Source: Anaeromyxobacter sp. (GTDB taxonomy: Bacteria; Myxococcota; Myxococcia; Myxococcales; Anaeromyxobacteraceae). Taken from it: a stretch of 64,000 bases of DNA. Below are positions 37,976 through 45,791 of the stretch, in pieces. The stretch's first letter is position 1. Every line of letters starts with the position of its first letter. The notes below the pieces were generated by a model. That model worked only from the letters and a program-made list of their open reading frames with translations, did not search any database and was not told the DNA's origin. The DNA lies in NCBI GenBank assembly GCA_016718565.1, contig JADKCZ010000018.1, positions 25,001-89,000 of the forward strand, in the 5' to 3' direction. The position numbers and the translations under genes were made by a program.

Positions 37976-38013
37976 GTCGGGAACCCCGGAAGAGAATCAC
38001 CCTTTGGAGCGCC

Positions 38014-38072
38014 GTTCAAGGCGAACGGTTCACGGTGAACGCTCAGCGCAACGGCCCCCCGTTCAGGTGAAC
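38014..38072. promoter_or_regulatory. Triple palindromic enhancer (GTTCA..TGAAC sites)
   Basis: Three copies of one palindrome occur: GTTCAAGGCGAAC (38014-38026), GTTCACGGTGAAC (38028-38040, perfect around a central base) and GTTCAGGTGAAC (38061-38072). They sit 66-125 bp upstream of the -24 element at 38138, a typical upstream activating sequence for the divergently encoded EBP. Binding by that EBP is inferred. Confidence 0.75.
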
Positions 38073-38136
38073 TGTGGGCGCCGGCGCACAGCGTCGGAAC
38101 TCGAAGGAAACGGGGGGTTCCAGACGCGGCCGGCGC

Positions 38137-38163
38137 TGGTATGCCGCGTGCTTTGGATGGGCT
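38137..38163 (+). promoter_or_regulatory. Predicted sigma-54 promoter of the octahaem lipoprotein gene
   Basis: TGGTATGCCGCGTGCTT has GG at 38138-38139 and GC at 38150-38151 with ten bases between; the -12 GTGCTT is good and the -24 TGGTATG moderate. The predicted start near 38162 lies after the ATG at 38157, so translation must begin later, supporting the TTG at 38226. Confidence 0.68.
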
Positions 38164-38225
38164 CACCGATCCGCCTGGCGTGGCCCACCCCGGCCAGCCA
38201 CCTCCCGGTCGGGAAAGGACCCACC

Positions 38226-40184
38226 TTGAGCTCGACTCGTCTCGCCCTGGCTGCCCTGGCGCTCAGCGCCCTGGCCGCCTGCTCCTCCACCGCGGAGAAG
38301 ACCTGCGCCGACTTCTGCGGCGCCGGCAACGTCTGCAGCGACGGGCAGTGCGTGCCCCTGGCCTGCACGCCCGCCTGCGGCGCCGGCACCGCCTGCCAGA
38401 TGGGCGCCTGCGTCGCCGTGGCGGCCGTGACCTGCACCGAGGCCTACCCGGGCTGCGCCGCCTGCGACACCTCCGGCGCCACCGCGGCCTGGGTCGGCCA
38501 GTGCGGCGCCGGCACCACCTGCAGCGCCACCACCGACTCCTGCCTCGGCACCGCCACCCTGCACGCCACCTTCGGCGCGGCCGGCGGCCCGCTGCACGGC
38601 CCCTTCGCCAGCGGCTACGCGGTCACCGCCCAGTGCGTCGGCTGCCACGCCGACGCGGCGGCCCAGGTGATGGCCTCCACCCACTGGACCTGGGCCGGCG
38701 AGACCGCCGACCTGGTCTCCATGACCGACCTGACCACCGTCATCAACCCTGGCACCATCGGCAAGTCGAAGCTCATCAACAACTTCTGCGTGGCCACGCC
38801 CTCCAACGACAAGCGCTGCGACCAGTGCCACGCCGGCTACGGCGGTGACCCGCTCGCCACCAAGCCGCAGAAGTCGGCCCGCAACTACGCCTCGGCCGAC
38901 GCCACCACCGGCGACTCGTCGATCCCGCTCGAGCACCGCATCGACTGCCTGGTGTGCCACTCCAACCCGACGGCCGCCTACGCCAAGGACCCCAAGAACT
39001 TCGGCAACCCGGTGGCCACCATCAACCTGGCGGTGGCGGCGCAGGACATCCGCATGCCCACCCGCACCAACTGCGGCGCCTGCCACTTCTACGCGGGCGG
39101 CGGCGACAACGTGAAGCTGATGGGCTCCTCGCTCAAGAACCCCACCGAGGCCATCGACGTCCACATGGGCCGCGGCATGGAGTGCCTCGACTGCCACGCC
39201 GGCCCGGAGCACACCTTCAAGGGCTCCGGCGTGCACGTCCCCACCCACTCGGCGCGCGTCTCCTGCTCCGACTGCCACGGCGCCGCCCCGCACGAGGGCC
39301 ACGTGCAGGCCGGCGGCGAGAACCTGGACACCCACGCCGTGAAGATCGCCTGCCAGACCTGCCACATCCCCCGCTTCAGCCGCGGCCAGTTCGGCAAGGT
39401 CGACTGGGACTGGTCCACCGCCGGTGACAACGGCACCTGCGCCGGCGGCACCCCCTGCAGCGCCGGCGTGACCACCACCAAGGTGAACGACGACGGCACG
39501 CCCAACGCCGCCTCGCTCAACTCGGTGGTCACCTACGACTACATCAAGGGCAACTTCGTCTGGCAGAAGAACATCCAGCCCGGCTACCGCTGGTCGAACG
39601 GCAAGTCGACCCACGCCCTCACCTCGGACAAGGCCGACTTCGGCGCCTTCGGCACCACCGGCGCCGACGCCAACCGCATCTCGCTGGGCGAGCCGGTGGG
39701 CAGCGCCACCGACGGCAAGATCATGGCCTTCAAGGTCATGCGCGGCCGGCAGGCGTTCTACATCGACGGCGCCAACAGCTACGCCATCGTGCCCAACGTC
39801 TTCGGACCGGGCAGCCTGTGGGGCGTCATCCAGGCGGTGGGCTTCAGCTACCCGGCCTACGACTTCGACGGCGCGGCCGGCCCCCTGGCCCCCGGCGCCG
39901 CCTCGATGGCCGCCCTGTGGGGCAAGGTGCTGGCCACCGGCGCGGTGGCGGCCGGCCAGGCCGCCGGCGTGACCAGCTTCCCCAAGTACGACGGGGTCAA
40001 CGCCGGCTACGACTGGCGCACCACCAAGCTGTACATGGACCTGAACCACGAGGTGGCGCCCAAGGCCACCGCGCTGGGCGCCAACAACGCCTGCGCCGAC
40101 TGCCACAGCGGCACCGGCAACAAGCTGCCGCTCTGCGAGCTGTACGCCGGCCGCACCCTCCCCTGGGGCGTGACCTGCCCGTAG
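38226..40184 (+). CDS. Octahaem c-type cytochrome lipoprotein, OTR-like, with Cys-rich N-terminus
   Basis: This protein has 652 residues from a TTG start that follows GGAAAGGA. A lipoprotein signal has basic Arg5 and lipobox LAA|C at residues 16-19. Residues 27-107 form a cysteine-rich region (CADFCGAGNVC, CTPACGAGTAC, CGAGTTC) like those in myxobacterial surface proteins. Eight CxxCH sites follow, the first at about 137 (CVGCH) and the last, CADCH, near the C-terminus. The OTR signature appears as IGKSKLINNFC before the second haem. It is a diverged paralogue of 27188-28633 with lipid anchoring. Outer-membrane location or surface exposure is possible but unproven. Confidence 0.87.
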   Translation: MSSTRLALAALALSALAACSSTAEKTCADFCGAGNVCSDGQCVPLACTPACGAGTACQMGACVAVAAVTCTEAYPGCAACDTSGATAAWVGQCGAGTTCSATTDSCLGTATLHATFGAAGGPLHGPFASGYAVTAQCVGCHADAAAQVMASTHWTWAGETADLVSMTDLTTVINPGTIGKSKLINNFCVATPSNDKRCDQCHAGYGGDPLATKPQKSARNYASADATTGDSSIPLEHRIDCLVCHSNPTAAYAKDPKNFGNPVATINLAVAAQDIRMPTRTNCGACHFYAGGGDNVKLMGSSLKNPTEAIDVHMGRGMECLDCHAGPEHTFKGSGVHVPTHSARVSCSDCHGAAPHEGHVQAGGENLDTHAVKIACQTCHIPRFSRGQFGKVDWDWSTAGDNGTCAGGTPCSAGVTTTKVNDDGTPNAASLNSVVTYDYIKGNFVWQKNIQPGYRWSNGKSTHALTSDKADFGAFGTTGADANRISLGEPVGSATDGKIMAFKVMRGRQAFYIDGANSYAIVPNVFGPGSLWGVIQAVGFSYPAYDFDGAAGPLAPGAASMAALWGKVLATGAVAAGQAAGVTSFPKYDGVNAGYDWRTTKLYMDLNHEVAPKATALGANNACADCHSGTGNKLPLCELYAGRTLPWGVTCP

Positions 40185-40206
40185 TCCGGCCGCTGGAGTG
40201 AAGCAC

Positions 40207-40246
40207 GGAGCCGCGGCTCGGGGGACCTCCCCCGGGTCGCGGCTCC
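40207..40246. terminator. Strong stem-loop between convergent genes
   Basis: GGAGCCGCG at 40207-40215 pairs with CGCGGCTCC at 40238-40246, extended inside by CGGGGG/CCCCCG. There is no U-tract. It lies between the convergent octahaem lipoprotein and DUF2892 genes and could terminate both directions. Confidence 0.6.
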
Positions 40247-40287
40247 GGTCGCTTCGGGGCGTCCGCAGGCGGGCGCCGGCGCGGCAC

Positions 40288-40479
40288 CTACTTCTTCGGC
40301 AGCGGGCAGGTGTTCAGCCCCACCAGCTTGTAGAGCGGGCAGAAGCCGATCAGGCCGGTGGCCAGCGGCACCAGGCCGATCCAGCCCAGCGGCGACTGGG
40401 GGCCGATGAAGACCAGGGACAGGAGCCCGAGGCCGAGGACGATGCGGACGGCGCGGTCGATGGTGCCTTCGTTGGTCAT
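40288..40479 (-). CDS. DUF2892 (YgaP-like transmembrane) small membrane protein
   Basis: This 63-residue protein matches the DUF2892 family. MTNEGTIDRAVRIVLGLGLLSL leads two hydrophobic helices and the tail GFCPLYKLVGLNTCPLPKK. The same domain forms the membrane part of the rhodanese YgaP in other bacteria. A GGAGGAAA ribosome-binding site precedes the ATG. Its predicted promoter is ECF-type and matches that of the divergent sigma-factor gene, suggesting it belongs to that regulon. Confidence 0.85.
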   Translation of the reverse strand: MTNEGTIDRAVRIVLGLGLLSLVFIGPQSPLGWIGLVPLATGLIGFCPLYKLVGLNTCPLPKK

Positions 40480-40503
40480 TGTGTGTTTCCTCCGTTGACG
40501 GTG

Positions 40504-40532
40504 GAGAGTCCGGCGGACCGGGGCAGGATTCC
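40504..40532 (-). promoter_or_regulatory. Predicted ECF-sigma promoter of the DUF2892 gene
   Basis: The minus strand reads GGAATCC-N14-GGACTCTC (-35 at 40532-40526, -10 at 40511-40504). The same two boxes at identical spacing occur on the plus strand at 40556-40584, in front of the ECF sigma gene. The 5' leader would be about 20 bp. Confidence 0.65.
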
Positions 40533-40555
40533 TGACGCCCCCGCCGGGACGTGGT

Positions 40556-40584
40556 GGAATCCTCGGGTGACCCCTGCGACTCTC
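40556..40584 (+). promoter_or_regulatory. Predicted autoregulatory promoter of the ECF sigma gene
   Basis: GGAATCC at 40556-40562, then 14 bases, then CGACTCTC at 40577-40584. GGAA-type -35 boxes are usual for ECF sigma factors. The divergent match in front of the DUF2892 gene makes chance less likely. Confidence 0.65.
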
Positions 40585-40590
40585 AGGGGT
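40570..40590. repeat. Inverted repeat ACCCCTG-N7-CAGGGGT before the ECF sigma gene
   Basis: This repeat has perfect 7-bp arms with a 7-base loop. The right arm contains AGGGG, the only Shine-Dalgarno-like sequence for the gene, and the left part overlaps the predicted -10 box. It may be an operator or a structure that hides the ribosome-binding site. Confidence 0.5.
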
Positions 40591-40604
40591 GATTGGACCG
40601 GCTC

Positions 40605-41192
40605 ATGGACATGCCACAGGTGGCGGACGACCGAGGGCTGGTGGGGCGCTGCGCCGGCGGCGATCGCGCGGCCTTCGACCTGCTGGTCGAGCGCCACGGC
40701 GCCGCCCTGCTGCGCTTCGCCGGGCGCCAGTGCGCCTCGGCCCGTGACGCCGAGGACGCCCTGCAGGACGGCCTGCTGGCCGCCTGGCGCGGCGCGGCCG
40801 GCTTCCGCGGGGACGCCGCGCCGCGCACCTGGCTGTTCCAGGTGGTGCTGCACGCCTGCCGGCGTCGCGGCCGGCGGCGCGCCGGGGAGCCCGAGCGCCA
40901 CGCCCCGCTGGAGGAGGCCGAGCGGCTGCCCGCCGAGGCGGCCGACGCCGAGGCCCAGGCGGTGGCGCGACAGCAGGGGCGGGCCCTGGAGCAGGCGCTG
41001 GCCGGGCTGCCGGCCGAGGCCCGGGAGCTCCTGCTGCTGCGCGACGTCGAGGGGCTGACCGGGGCCGAGGCGGCCGAGGTGCTCGGCCTCGGGCTGCCCG
41101 CTTTGAAGAGCCGGCTGCACCGGGCCCGGCTGGAGCTGAAGGAGCGGGTCGAGGCCATCCTCGGCCACCCGCTCGAGGAGATCTCGCCATGA
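40605..41192 (+). CDS. ECF-type RNA polymerase sigma factor
   Basis: This sigma-70 family group 4 factor has about 195 residues. Region 2 includes LVERHGAALLRFAGRQCASARDAEDALQDGLLAAWRG; region 4 includes LLLRDVEGLTGAEAAEVLGLGLPALKSRLHRARLEL. The ATG at 40605 is preferred; a TTG four codons upstream is possible. Its stop overlaps the anti-sigma ATG (ATGA). It probably recognises the matched promoters around it. The inducing signal is unknown. Confidence 0.9.
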   Translation: MDMPQVADDRGLVGRCAGGDRAAFDLLVERHGAALLRFAGRQCASARDAEDALQDGLLAAWRGAAGFRGDAAPRTWLFQVVLHACRRRGRRRAGEPERHAPLEEAERLPAEAADAEAQAVARQQGRALEQALAGLPAEARELLLLRDVEGLTGAEAAEVLGLGLPALKSRLHRARLELKERVEAILGHPLEEISP

Positions 41193-41464
41193 CGAGCCCA
41201 CGAGACGAGCAGGTGGTCGCCGGACTCTCCTGCAGCGAGGTGCTGGCGCTGCTCTCCGACTACCTGGACGGCGACCTGCCGGCGGCGGCGCGCGGGCAGG
41301 TGGAGGCGCACCTGCGCGGCTGCGAGGGCTGCACCCGCTTCGGCGGCGAGTTCACCACCACGGTGCGCGCGCTGCGCGCCCACCTGGCGCGGGCCACGGC
41401 GCTGCCGGGTGGCGTGCGCGAGCGGCTGCGCCTGGCGCTGGACGGCGAAGCCGAGCGCCCGTGA
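41189..41464 (+). CDS. Zinc-finger anti-sigma factor
   Basis: This 91-residue protein has the ZAS signature (Cys in LSCSEVLALLSDYLDGDL, then HLRGCEGC giving HxxxCxxC). It has no membrane helix, so it should be a cytoplasmic anti-sigma that holds the sigma factor until a redox or metal signal releases zinc (family knowledge). It is coupled to the sigma gene by an ATGA overlap and to the following EBP by a GTGA overlap. Confidence 0.88.
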   Translation: MTSPRDEQVVAGLSCSEVLALLSDYLDGDLPAAARGQVEAHLRGCEGCTRFGGEFTTTVRALRAHLARATALPGGVRERLRLALDGEAERP

Positions 41465-42960
41465 CCGCCACCACCACCGCCGACGCGCAGCGGGCCGCCT
41501 TCTCGGCGGTGAGCGTGGCGTTCGGGTCGCTCGGGCGGGTCTGCCTGGCGCTCGACGAGCGGCTCCAGATCCTGCAGGTGTCGGGCGCCCTCGACGCCCT
41601 GCTCGGGCCTGGGGCGGCGGCGGCCTGGGCCGGCCGCCCGGTGGAGGCGCTGCTGGGCCAGGAGCTGCTCGGACCGGCCGGCCCGCTCCGGCAGGCCCTG
41701 CTGGCCGGCGAGCGGCGCGAGGGGTGGCGGGCCTGGCTGCCGGTGGCCCCCTCCGGCACCCGCCTCTGCTCGGTGTCGGCCGCGCCGCTGCGCCACGAGC
41801 CGGGCGACGCCTGCGGCCCCGAGGCCGCCTACCTGGTGGTGCTCCGGCCCTCCGACGACGACGAGGCCACCCGGGGCAGCGCGCCCACCGCCTTCGGTGG
41901 CCTGATCGCCCGCTCGCACGCCATGACCCGGGTGCTGCGCCTGGTCCAGGGGCTGGAGCACTCGGAGGCCACCGTGCTCCTCTCGGGCGAGAGCGGCACC
42001 GGCAAGGGGCTCCTGGCCCAGGCCATCCACGACCACTCGCCGCGGCGCCGCGGCCCCTTCGTGGCCGTCAACTGCGCCGCCCTGCCCGACGCCCTGCTGG
42101 AGACCGAGCTCTTCGGCCACGTGCGCGGCGCCTTCACCGGGGCGGTGCGCGACCGGGTGGGGCGCTTCGAGCTGGCGGCCGGCGGCACGCTGTTCCTCGA
42201 CGAGGTCGGCGACCTGCCGCTCCACCTGCAGGCCAAGCTGCTGCGCGCCCTGCAGGAGCGCACCTTCGAGCGGGTGGGCGAGAGCCACCCGGTGACCGCC
42301 GACGTGCGCATCATCGCCGCCACCCACCGGGACCTGCGGCGGGCGGTGGAGGAGAAGCGCTTCCGCGAGGACCTCTACTACCGGCTGCGGGTCTTCCCCA
42401 TCGACATCCCGCCGCTCAGGGTGCGGCGCGAGGACGTGGAGCCGCTGGCCCGCTACCTCCTGGCGCGGGTGGGCGCCCGCAGCGGGCGGGCCCTGCGCTT
42501 CTCCCCCGAGGCGCTCAAGGCCCTGCTCGACCACCACTGGCCCGGCAACGTGCGCGAGCTGGAGAACGCGCTGGAGTACGCCGTGACGGTGGCCACCGGC
42601 CAGACCCTGCAGCCGGAGGACCTGCCGCCGGAGGTGACCATCCGGGCCCCGGAAGCGCGGCCGGAGCACGCACGGGGTCGCGCGGAGCCCCCGGCCGGAA
42701 CGACCCGGGCGGCGGTGCCGGCCGGCTACCCCGCGTCGCCCGCCTGGGCGGACGACACTCCCCTGCCCGGCCTCGGCGCCGGCGCGGTCACCCGGCCATC
42801 CTCGGGACCAGACCGGCCGCGCGGCGAGCCGCCGACGCGCGAGGCGCTGGCCTCGGCGCTGGCCGACAGCCGCTGGCGCATGGCCCAGGCCGCCGCCTCG
42901 CTGGGCGTCTCCCGCACCACCCTGTGGCGCTGGATGCGGGAGCTCGGACTGAGCCGCTGA
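41461..42960 (+). CDS. Sigma-54-dependent transcriptional regulator, third copy
   Basis: This 499-residue EBP starts at a GTG overlapping the anti-sigma stop. The N-terminal PAS-like sensor begins AFSAVSVAFGSLGRVCLALD, nearly identical in design to the EBP at 25493-26917. The AAA+ domain has Walker A GESGTGKG, GAFTGA, GTLFLDEVGD and WPGNVRELENALEY. A Pro/Ala-rich linker of about 80 residues precedes the Fis helix WRMAQAAASLGVSRTTLWRWM. The FadL-type gene with a -24/-12 promoter and palindromes lies directly downstream and is its likely target. Confidence 0.92.
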   Translation: MTATTTADAQRAAFSAVSVAFGSLGRVCLALDERLQILQVSGALDALLGPGAAAAWAGRPVEALLGQELLGPAGPLRQALLAGERREGWRAWLPVAPSGTRLCSVSAAPLRHEPGDACGPEAAYLVVLRPSDDDEATRGSAPTAFGGLIARSHAMTRVLRLVQGLEHSEATVLLSGESGTGKGLLAQAIHDHSPRRRGPFVAVNCAALPDALLETELFGHVRGAFTGAVRDRVGRFELAAGGTLFLDEVGDLPLHLQAKLLRALQERTFERVGESHPVTADVRIIAATHRDLRRAVEEKRFREDLYYRLRVFPIDIPPLRVRREDVEPLARYLLARVGARSGRALRFSPEALKALLDHHWPGNVRELENALEYAVTVATGQTLQPEDLPPEVTIRAPEARPEHARGRAEPPAGTTRAAVPAGYPASPAWADDTPLPGLGAGAVTRPSSGPDRPRGEPPTREALASALADSRWRMAQAAASLGVSRTTLWRWMRELGLSR

Positions 42961-43034
42961 GCCTGCGCCGTGGCCTGGACGGAAGGCCGCCCCCCCCGGG
43001 TGGCCTTCACCCGAAGTGAGAGACAAAACGTTTC

Positions 43035-43060
43035 CGTAACGTTACGTCACGTTGCAACGT
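43035..43060. promoter_or_regulatory. Two perfect 12-bp palindromes, candidate enhancer
   Basis: CGTAACGTTACG (43035-43046) and ACGTTGCAACGT (43049-43060) are both perfect palindromes sharing an AACGTT/ACGTT core; another AACGTT lies just upstream at 43028. They are 60-85 bp before the -24 element at 43120 in an unusually AT-rich patch, as expected of EBP binding sites. Confidence 0.7.
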
Positions 43061-43118
43061 TGAGTTGCTTCCGTGCGATGCAACCGGCCAAGTCCCTGGA
43101 ATCACGACCACCAGACTT

Positions 43119-43145
43119 CGGCACGGCGCACGCTAGGAGGACGGC
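43119..43145 (+). promoter_or_regulatory. Predicted sigma-54 promoter of the FadL-type gene
   Basis: CGGCACGGCGCACGCT has GG at 43120-43121 and GC at 43132-43133 with ten bases between; GGCACG is consensus for -24. The predicted start is near 43144, about 30 bp before the ATG. Confidence 0.68.
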
Positions 43146-43175
43146 GTCCGTTCACCTTCACCCGGGGTTCCCTCC

Positions 43176-44435
43176 ATGACGAGATCGCTTCGCTTCCTGG
43201 CCGCCGCCCTCCTGGCTGCGCTGGCCCTTCCCGCGCTGGCCACCAACGGCATGCGCATGACCGGCTTCGGCGCCGTGCAGAACGGCATGGGCGGCGTCGG
43301 CGTCGGCGCCACGCTGGACTCCTCGGCCGCCGTCACCAACCCGGCCGGCCTGACCGAGCTGGGCCGCCGCCTCGACGTGAACGTCACCTACTTCGCGCCG
43401 TCGCCCGAGTACAAGGCCACCAGCGTGCCGCCGCCGAACCCGCCCTTCGTCAACCAGGACGGCGCCACCTTCGAGACCGACCGCGGCCCCTCCTTCATCC
43501 CCAACATCGGCGTGGTCCTGCCGCTCGGCGCGGGCTTCACCGCCGGCGTCGGCGCCTACGGCGTGGGCGGCATGGGCGTGGACTACAAGACCAACCTCTA
43601 CAACGGCTCCACCCTCACCTCCTACCAGCAGCTCCGGCTGGCGCCGGCGCTGGCCTACAAGGTCTCCGACGCGCTGTCGTTCGGCGTGACCCTGAACGCC
43701 ATGTGGGCCCAGATGGAGTACGACGTGGCCAGCGGCTTCGGCCAGCTGCCGCACGACGCGGCCAACTCCTTCGGGGTCGGCGCCACCGTCGGCGCCAAGT
43801 TCACGCCTGTGAAGGACTTCACCATCGGCCTGGCCTACGAGACCGAGAGCTACTTCCAGGAGTTCGAGTTCACCATCCCGGCGCACCCGGGCGCGGATCC
43901 CCTGGGCAACCCGGTCAACTTCCCCGGCGGCGTCGACACCCTCAAGTTCAACCAGCCGGCGGTGGCGTCCATCGGCGCCGCCTGGCGCGTCGTGCCGGCC
44001 TTCCTGCTGGCCGTCGACGTGCAGCTCATCGAGTGGTCCAAGACCAACGGCCCCAACCAGCCGAAGTTCACCAACGACACCTCGCTGACCGGCTCGATGC
44101 CCTTCAACCTGACCTGGTCCGACCAGGTGGTCTACAAGGTCGGCGTGGCGGTCGACGCCACCGACGCGCTCACCATCCGCGCCGGCTACAACTACGCCGA
44201 GAACCCGCTCGACCCGTCGCGCGCCTTCGAGAACATCGCCTTCCCGGCCGTGGCCGAGCACCACGTCAGCCTCGGCCTGGGCTGGGCCTTCAGCGACGCC
44301 CTGGCGGTGAACCTGGCCGGGACCTACTCGCCCAAGACCACCCTGAAGGGCTCCAACCCGCAGCAGGGCCTGCTCTCCTACGAGACGGCCATGTCGCAGC
44401 TGTCCTTCGACGCCGGCCTGGCCTGGAAGTTCTAG
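43176..44435 (+). CDS. FadL/TodX-type outer membrane transport protein (OMPP1)
   Basis: This 419-residue outer membrane beta-barrel has a signal peptide (cleavage after PALA near residue 21). The FadL hatch motif TNGMRMTGFGAVQNGMGGVGVGATLDSSAAVTNPAGL is split over the N-terminus, and the chain ends in an aromatic-terminated strand (AGLAWKF). FadL proteins import hydrophobic molecules such as long-chain fatty acids or aromatics. Its own sigma-54 promoter suggests induction by a specific signal through the EBP just upstream. The substrate is unknown. Confidence 0.88.
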   Translation: MTRSLRFLAAALLAALALPALATNGMRMTGFGAVQNGMGGVGVGATLDSSAAVTNPAGLTELGRRLDVNVTYFAPSPEYKATSVPPPNPPFVNQDGATFETDRGPSFIPNIGVVLPLGAGFTAGVGAYGVGGMGVDYKTNLYNGSTLTSYQQLRLAPALAYKVSDALSFGVTLNAMWAQMEYDVASGFGQLPHDAANSFGVGATVGAKFTPVKDFTIGLAYETESYFQEFEFTIPAHPGADPLGNPVNFPGGVDTLKFNQPAVASIGAAWRVVPAFLLAVDVQLIEWSKTNGPNQPKFTNDTSLTGSMPFNLTWSDQVVYKVGVAVDATDALTIRAGYNYAENPLDPSRAFENIAFPAVAEHHVSLGLGWAFSDALAVNLAGTYSPKTTLKGSNPQQGLLSYETAMSQLSFDAGLAWKF

Positions 44436-44450
44436 TCCGCCCTCACCCGT

Positions 44451-44480
44451 CGCCGCGGCCCCGAGCGGGGTCGCGGCGGC
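44451..44480 (+). terminator. GC-rich hairpin after the FadL-type gene
   Basis: GCCGCGGCCCC-GAGC-GGGGTCGCGGC forms a stem of about eleven pairs with one G-T, 16 bp after the stop. There is no U-tract. It may attenuate transcription into the next gene. Confidence 0.45.
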
Positions 44481-44538
44481 GGGGCTCACCTCCCGCTCCT
44501 CTCGCCTTCCCCACCGCCCTCCCCTGCGGAGCCGCGCC

Positions 44539-45423
44539 ATGACCCTTCGCCGCGCCGTCGCCGTCCTGCTCGCGCTCGCCGCCCTGCCCGCCCTGGCGGC
44601 CGACGCCCTCAAGCCCTTCGTGCTGGCCTCGCGCGGCGCCGGCGACCCGGCCCCCCTGGTGGCCGAGGTGCGCGCCAAGCTCGGCGCGGCCGGCTTCCAG
44701 ATCGCCGGCAGCTACCAGCCCTACCCGGAGGCCACCGTGCTGGTGGTCACCAGCGACCTGCTCAAGGCCGCCGCCGCGGCGGTGCCCGGCGCGTCCTACG
44801 GCGCCGCCCAGCGCGTCACCGTCACCACGGTCGGCGACGAGGTGCAGGTGGCCTACACCAACCCGGTCTACATGCAGTTCGCCTACCGGATGAAGACCGA
44901 CCTCTCCAGCCAGGCCAGGAAGCTCGAGGCCGCGCTGGGCCGGGTGGAGGAGTACGGCCCGTCGGATCCCAAGAGCCCCAAGCAGCTCAAGGGCTACCAC
45001 TACATGTTCGGCATGCCCTACTTCGACGAGCCGGTGACCATCGCCAGCTTCCCGTCGCACGCCGAGGCGGTGGCGGCGGTGGAGGCCGGCCTGGCCGCCA
45101 GGCGCGGCGGCGCCAGCAAGGTCTCGCGCATCGACCTGCCGGGCACCGAGGACGTGCTCTTCGGCGTGGCGCTGACCGACGGCTGCGGCGGCGACGCCAG
45201 CGTCATGAAGGAGATCGACTTCAAGCCGCTCCGCTCCACCGGCCACCTGCCCTACGACCTGCTGGTCTCGGGCGGCCAGGTCCTGGCCCTGCACGCCAAG
45301 TTCCGCATCGCGGTGAACTTCCCCGACCTCTCCATGATGGGGGCGCACAGCTTCATGGGCATCCGCTGCGCGCCGGACTCCATCGAGGGCGCGCTGAAGC
45401 GGGTGGCGGGCGCCGCCAAGTAG
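44539..45423 (+). CDS. Secreted protein of unknown function (possibly DUF302-like)
   Basis: This 294-residue protein has a signal peptide (cleavage after ALA near 21). The mature chain begins DALKPFVLASRGAGDPAPLV and has an alpha-beta pattern. EVRAKLGAAGFQIAGSYQPYPEATVLVVTS recalls DUF302-like folds, and the middle has KQLKGYHYMFGMPYFDEP. Two cysteines occur (DGCGGD and IRCAPD). I do not recognise a function. It starts with ATG, 103 bp after the porin stop, and the ArsR gene begins 3 bp after its stop, so the two are probably cotranscribed. Confidence 0.7.
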   Translation: MTLRRAVAVLLALAALPALAADALKPFVLASRGAGDPAPLVAEVRAKLGAAGFQIAGSYQPYPEATVLVVTSDLLKAAAAAVPGASYGAAQRVTVTTVGDEVQVAYTNPVYMQFAYRMKTDLSSQARKLEAALGRVEEYGPSDPKSPKQLKGYHYMFGMPYFDEPVTIASFPSHAEAVAAVEAGLAARRGGASKVSRIDLPGTEDVLFGVALTDGCGGDASVMKEIDFKPLRSTGHLPYDLLVSGGQVLALHAKFRIAVNFPDLSMMGAHSFMGIRCAPDSIEGALKRVAGAAK

Positions 45424-45426
45424 CCC

Positions 45427-45720
45427 ATGGCCCGCCTGCGCGACGACAGCGCCCGCGCCACGCGGGCCGCCGAGGTGGTGAAGGCGCTGGCCCACCCGGA
45501 CCGGCTGCGCCTGGTGGCGGCCCTCTGCGAGCGCGAGGCCAGCGGCGCCGAGCTGGCCGCCCGGCTCAAGCTGACGCCGGCCCAGGTGGCGCGCCACCTC
45601 AGGCCGCTGCTGGAGCACCGCCTGGTCCGGCCCGAGCCCGGCGAGGGGACGCCGCGCTACCGGGTGGCCGAGCCGGTGCTGCACGGGCTGGTGGCCTGCA
45701 TGGAGGACTGCGGCCGCTGA
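45427..45720 (+). CDS. ArsR/SmtB family regulator with C-terminal CxxxC (second copy)
   Basis: This 97-residue winged-helix protein has VVKALAHPDRLRLVAALCE and a recognition helix in LKLTPAQVARHLRPLLE. It ends GLVACMEDCGR, the same CxxxC placement as the regulator at 23392-23721 (TCMEKCSR). One further cysteine is at ALCE. It lies between the secreted protein and the copper ATPase, so either metal or sulfur sensing is possible. Confidence 0.85.
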   Translation: MARLRDDSARATRAAEVVKALAHPDRLRLVAALCEREASGAELAARLKLTPAQVARHLRPLLEHRLVRPEPGEGTPRYRVAEPVLHGLVACMEDCGR

Positions 45721-45791
45721 CGGCCCCGGCGCGGCTGGCGCCACCGGGCGCCGCGGGGTAGATCCGCCCCTCACCGACGGAGCCGCCCGCC

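Noticed and set aside
38157..38225. ATG at 38157 as start of the octahaem lipoprotein
   Set aside because: It lies upstream of the predicted transcription start, has no Shine-Dalgarno and would place charged and Pro-rich residues before a good lipoprotein signal that starts at the TTG at 38226.
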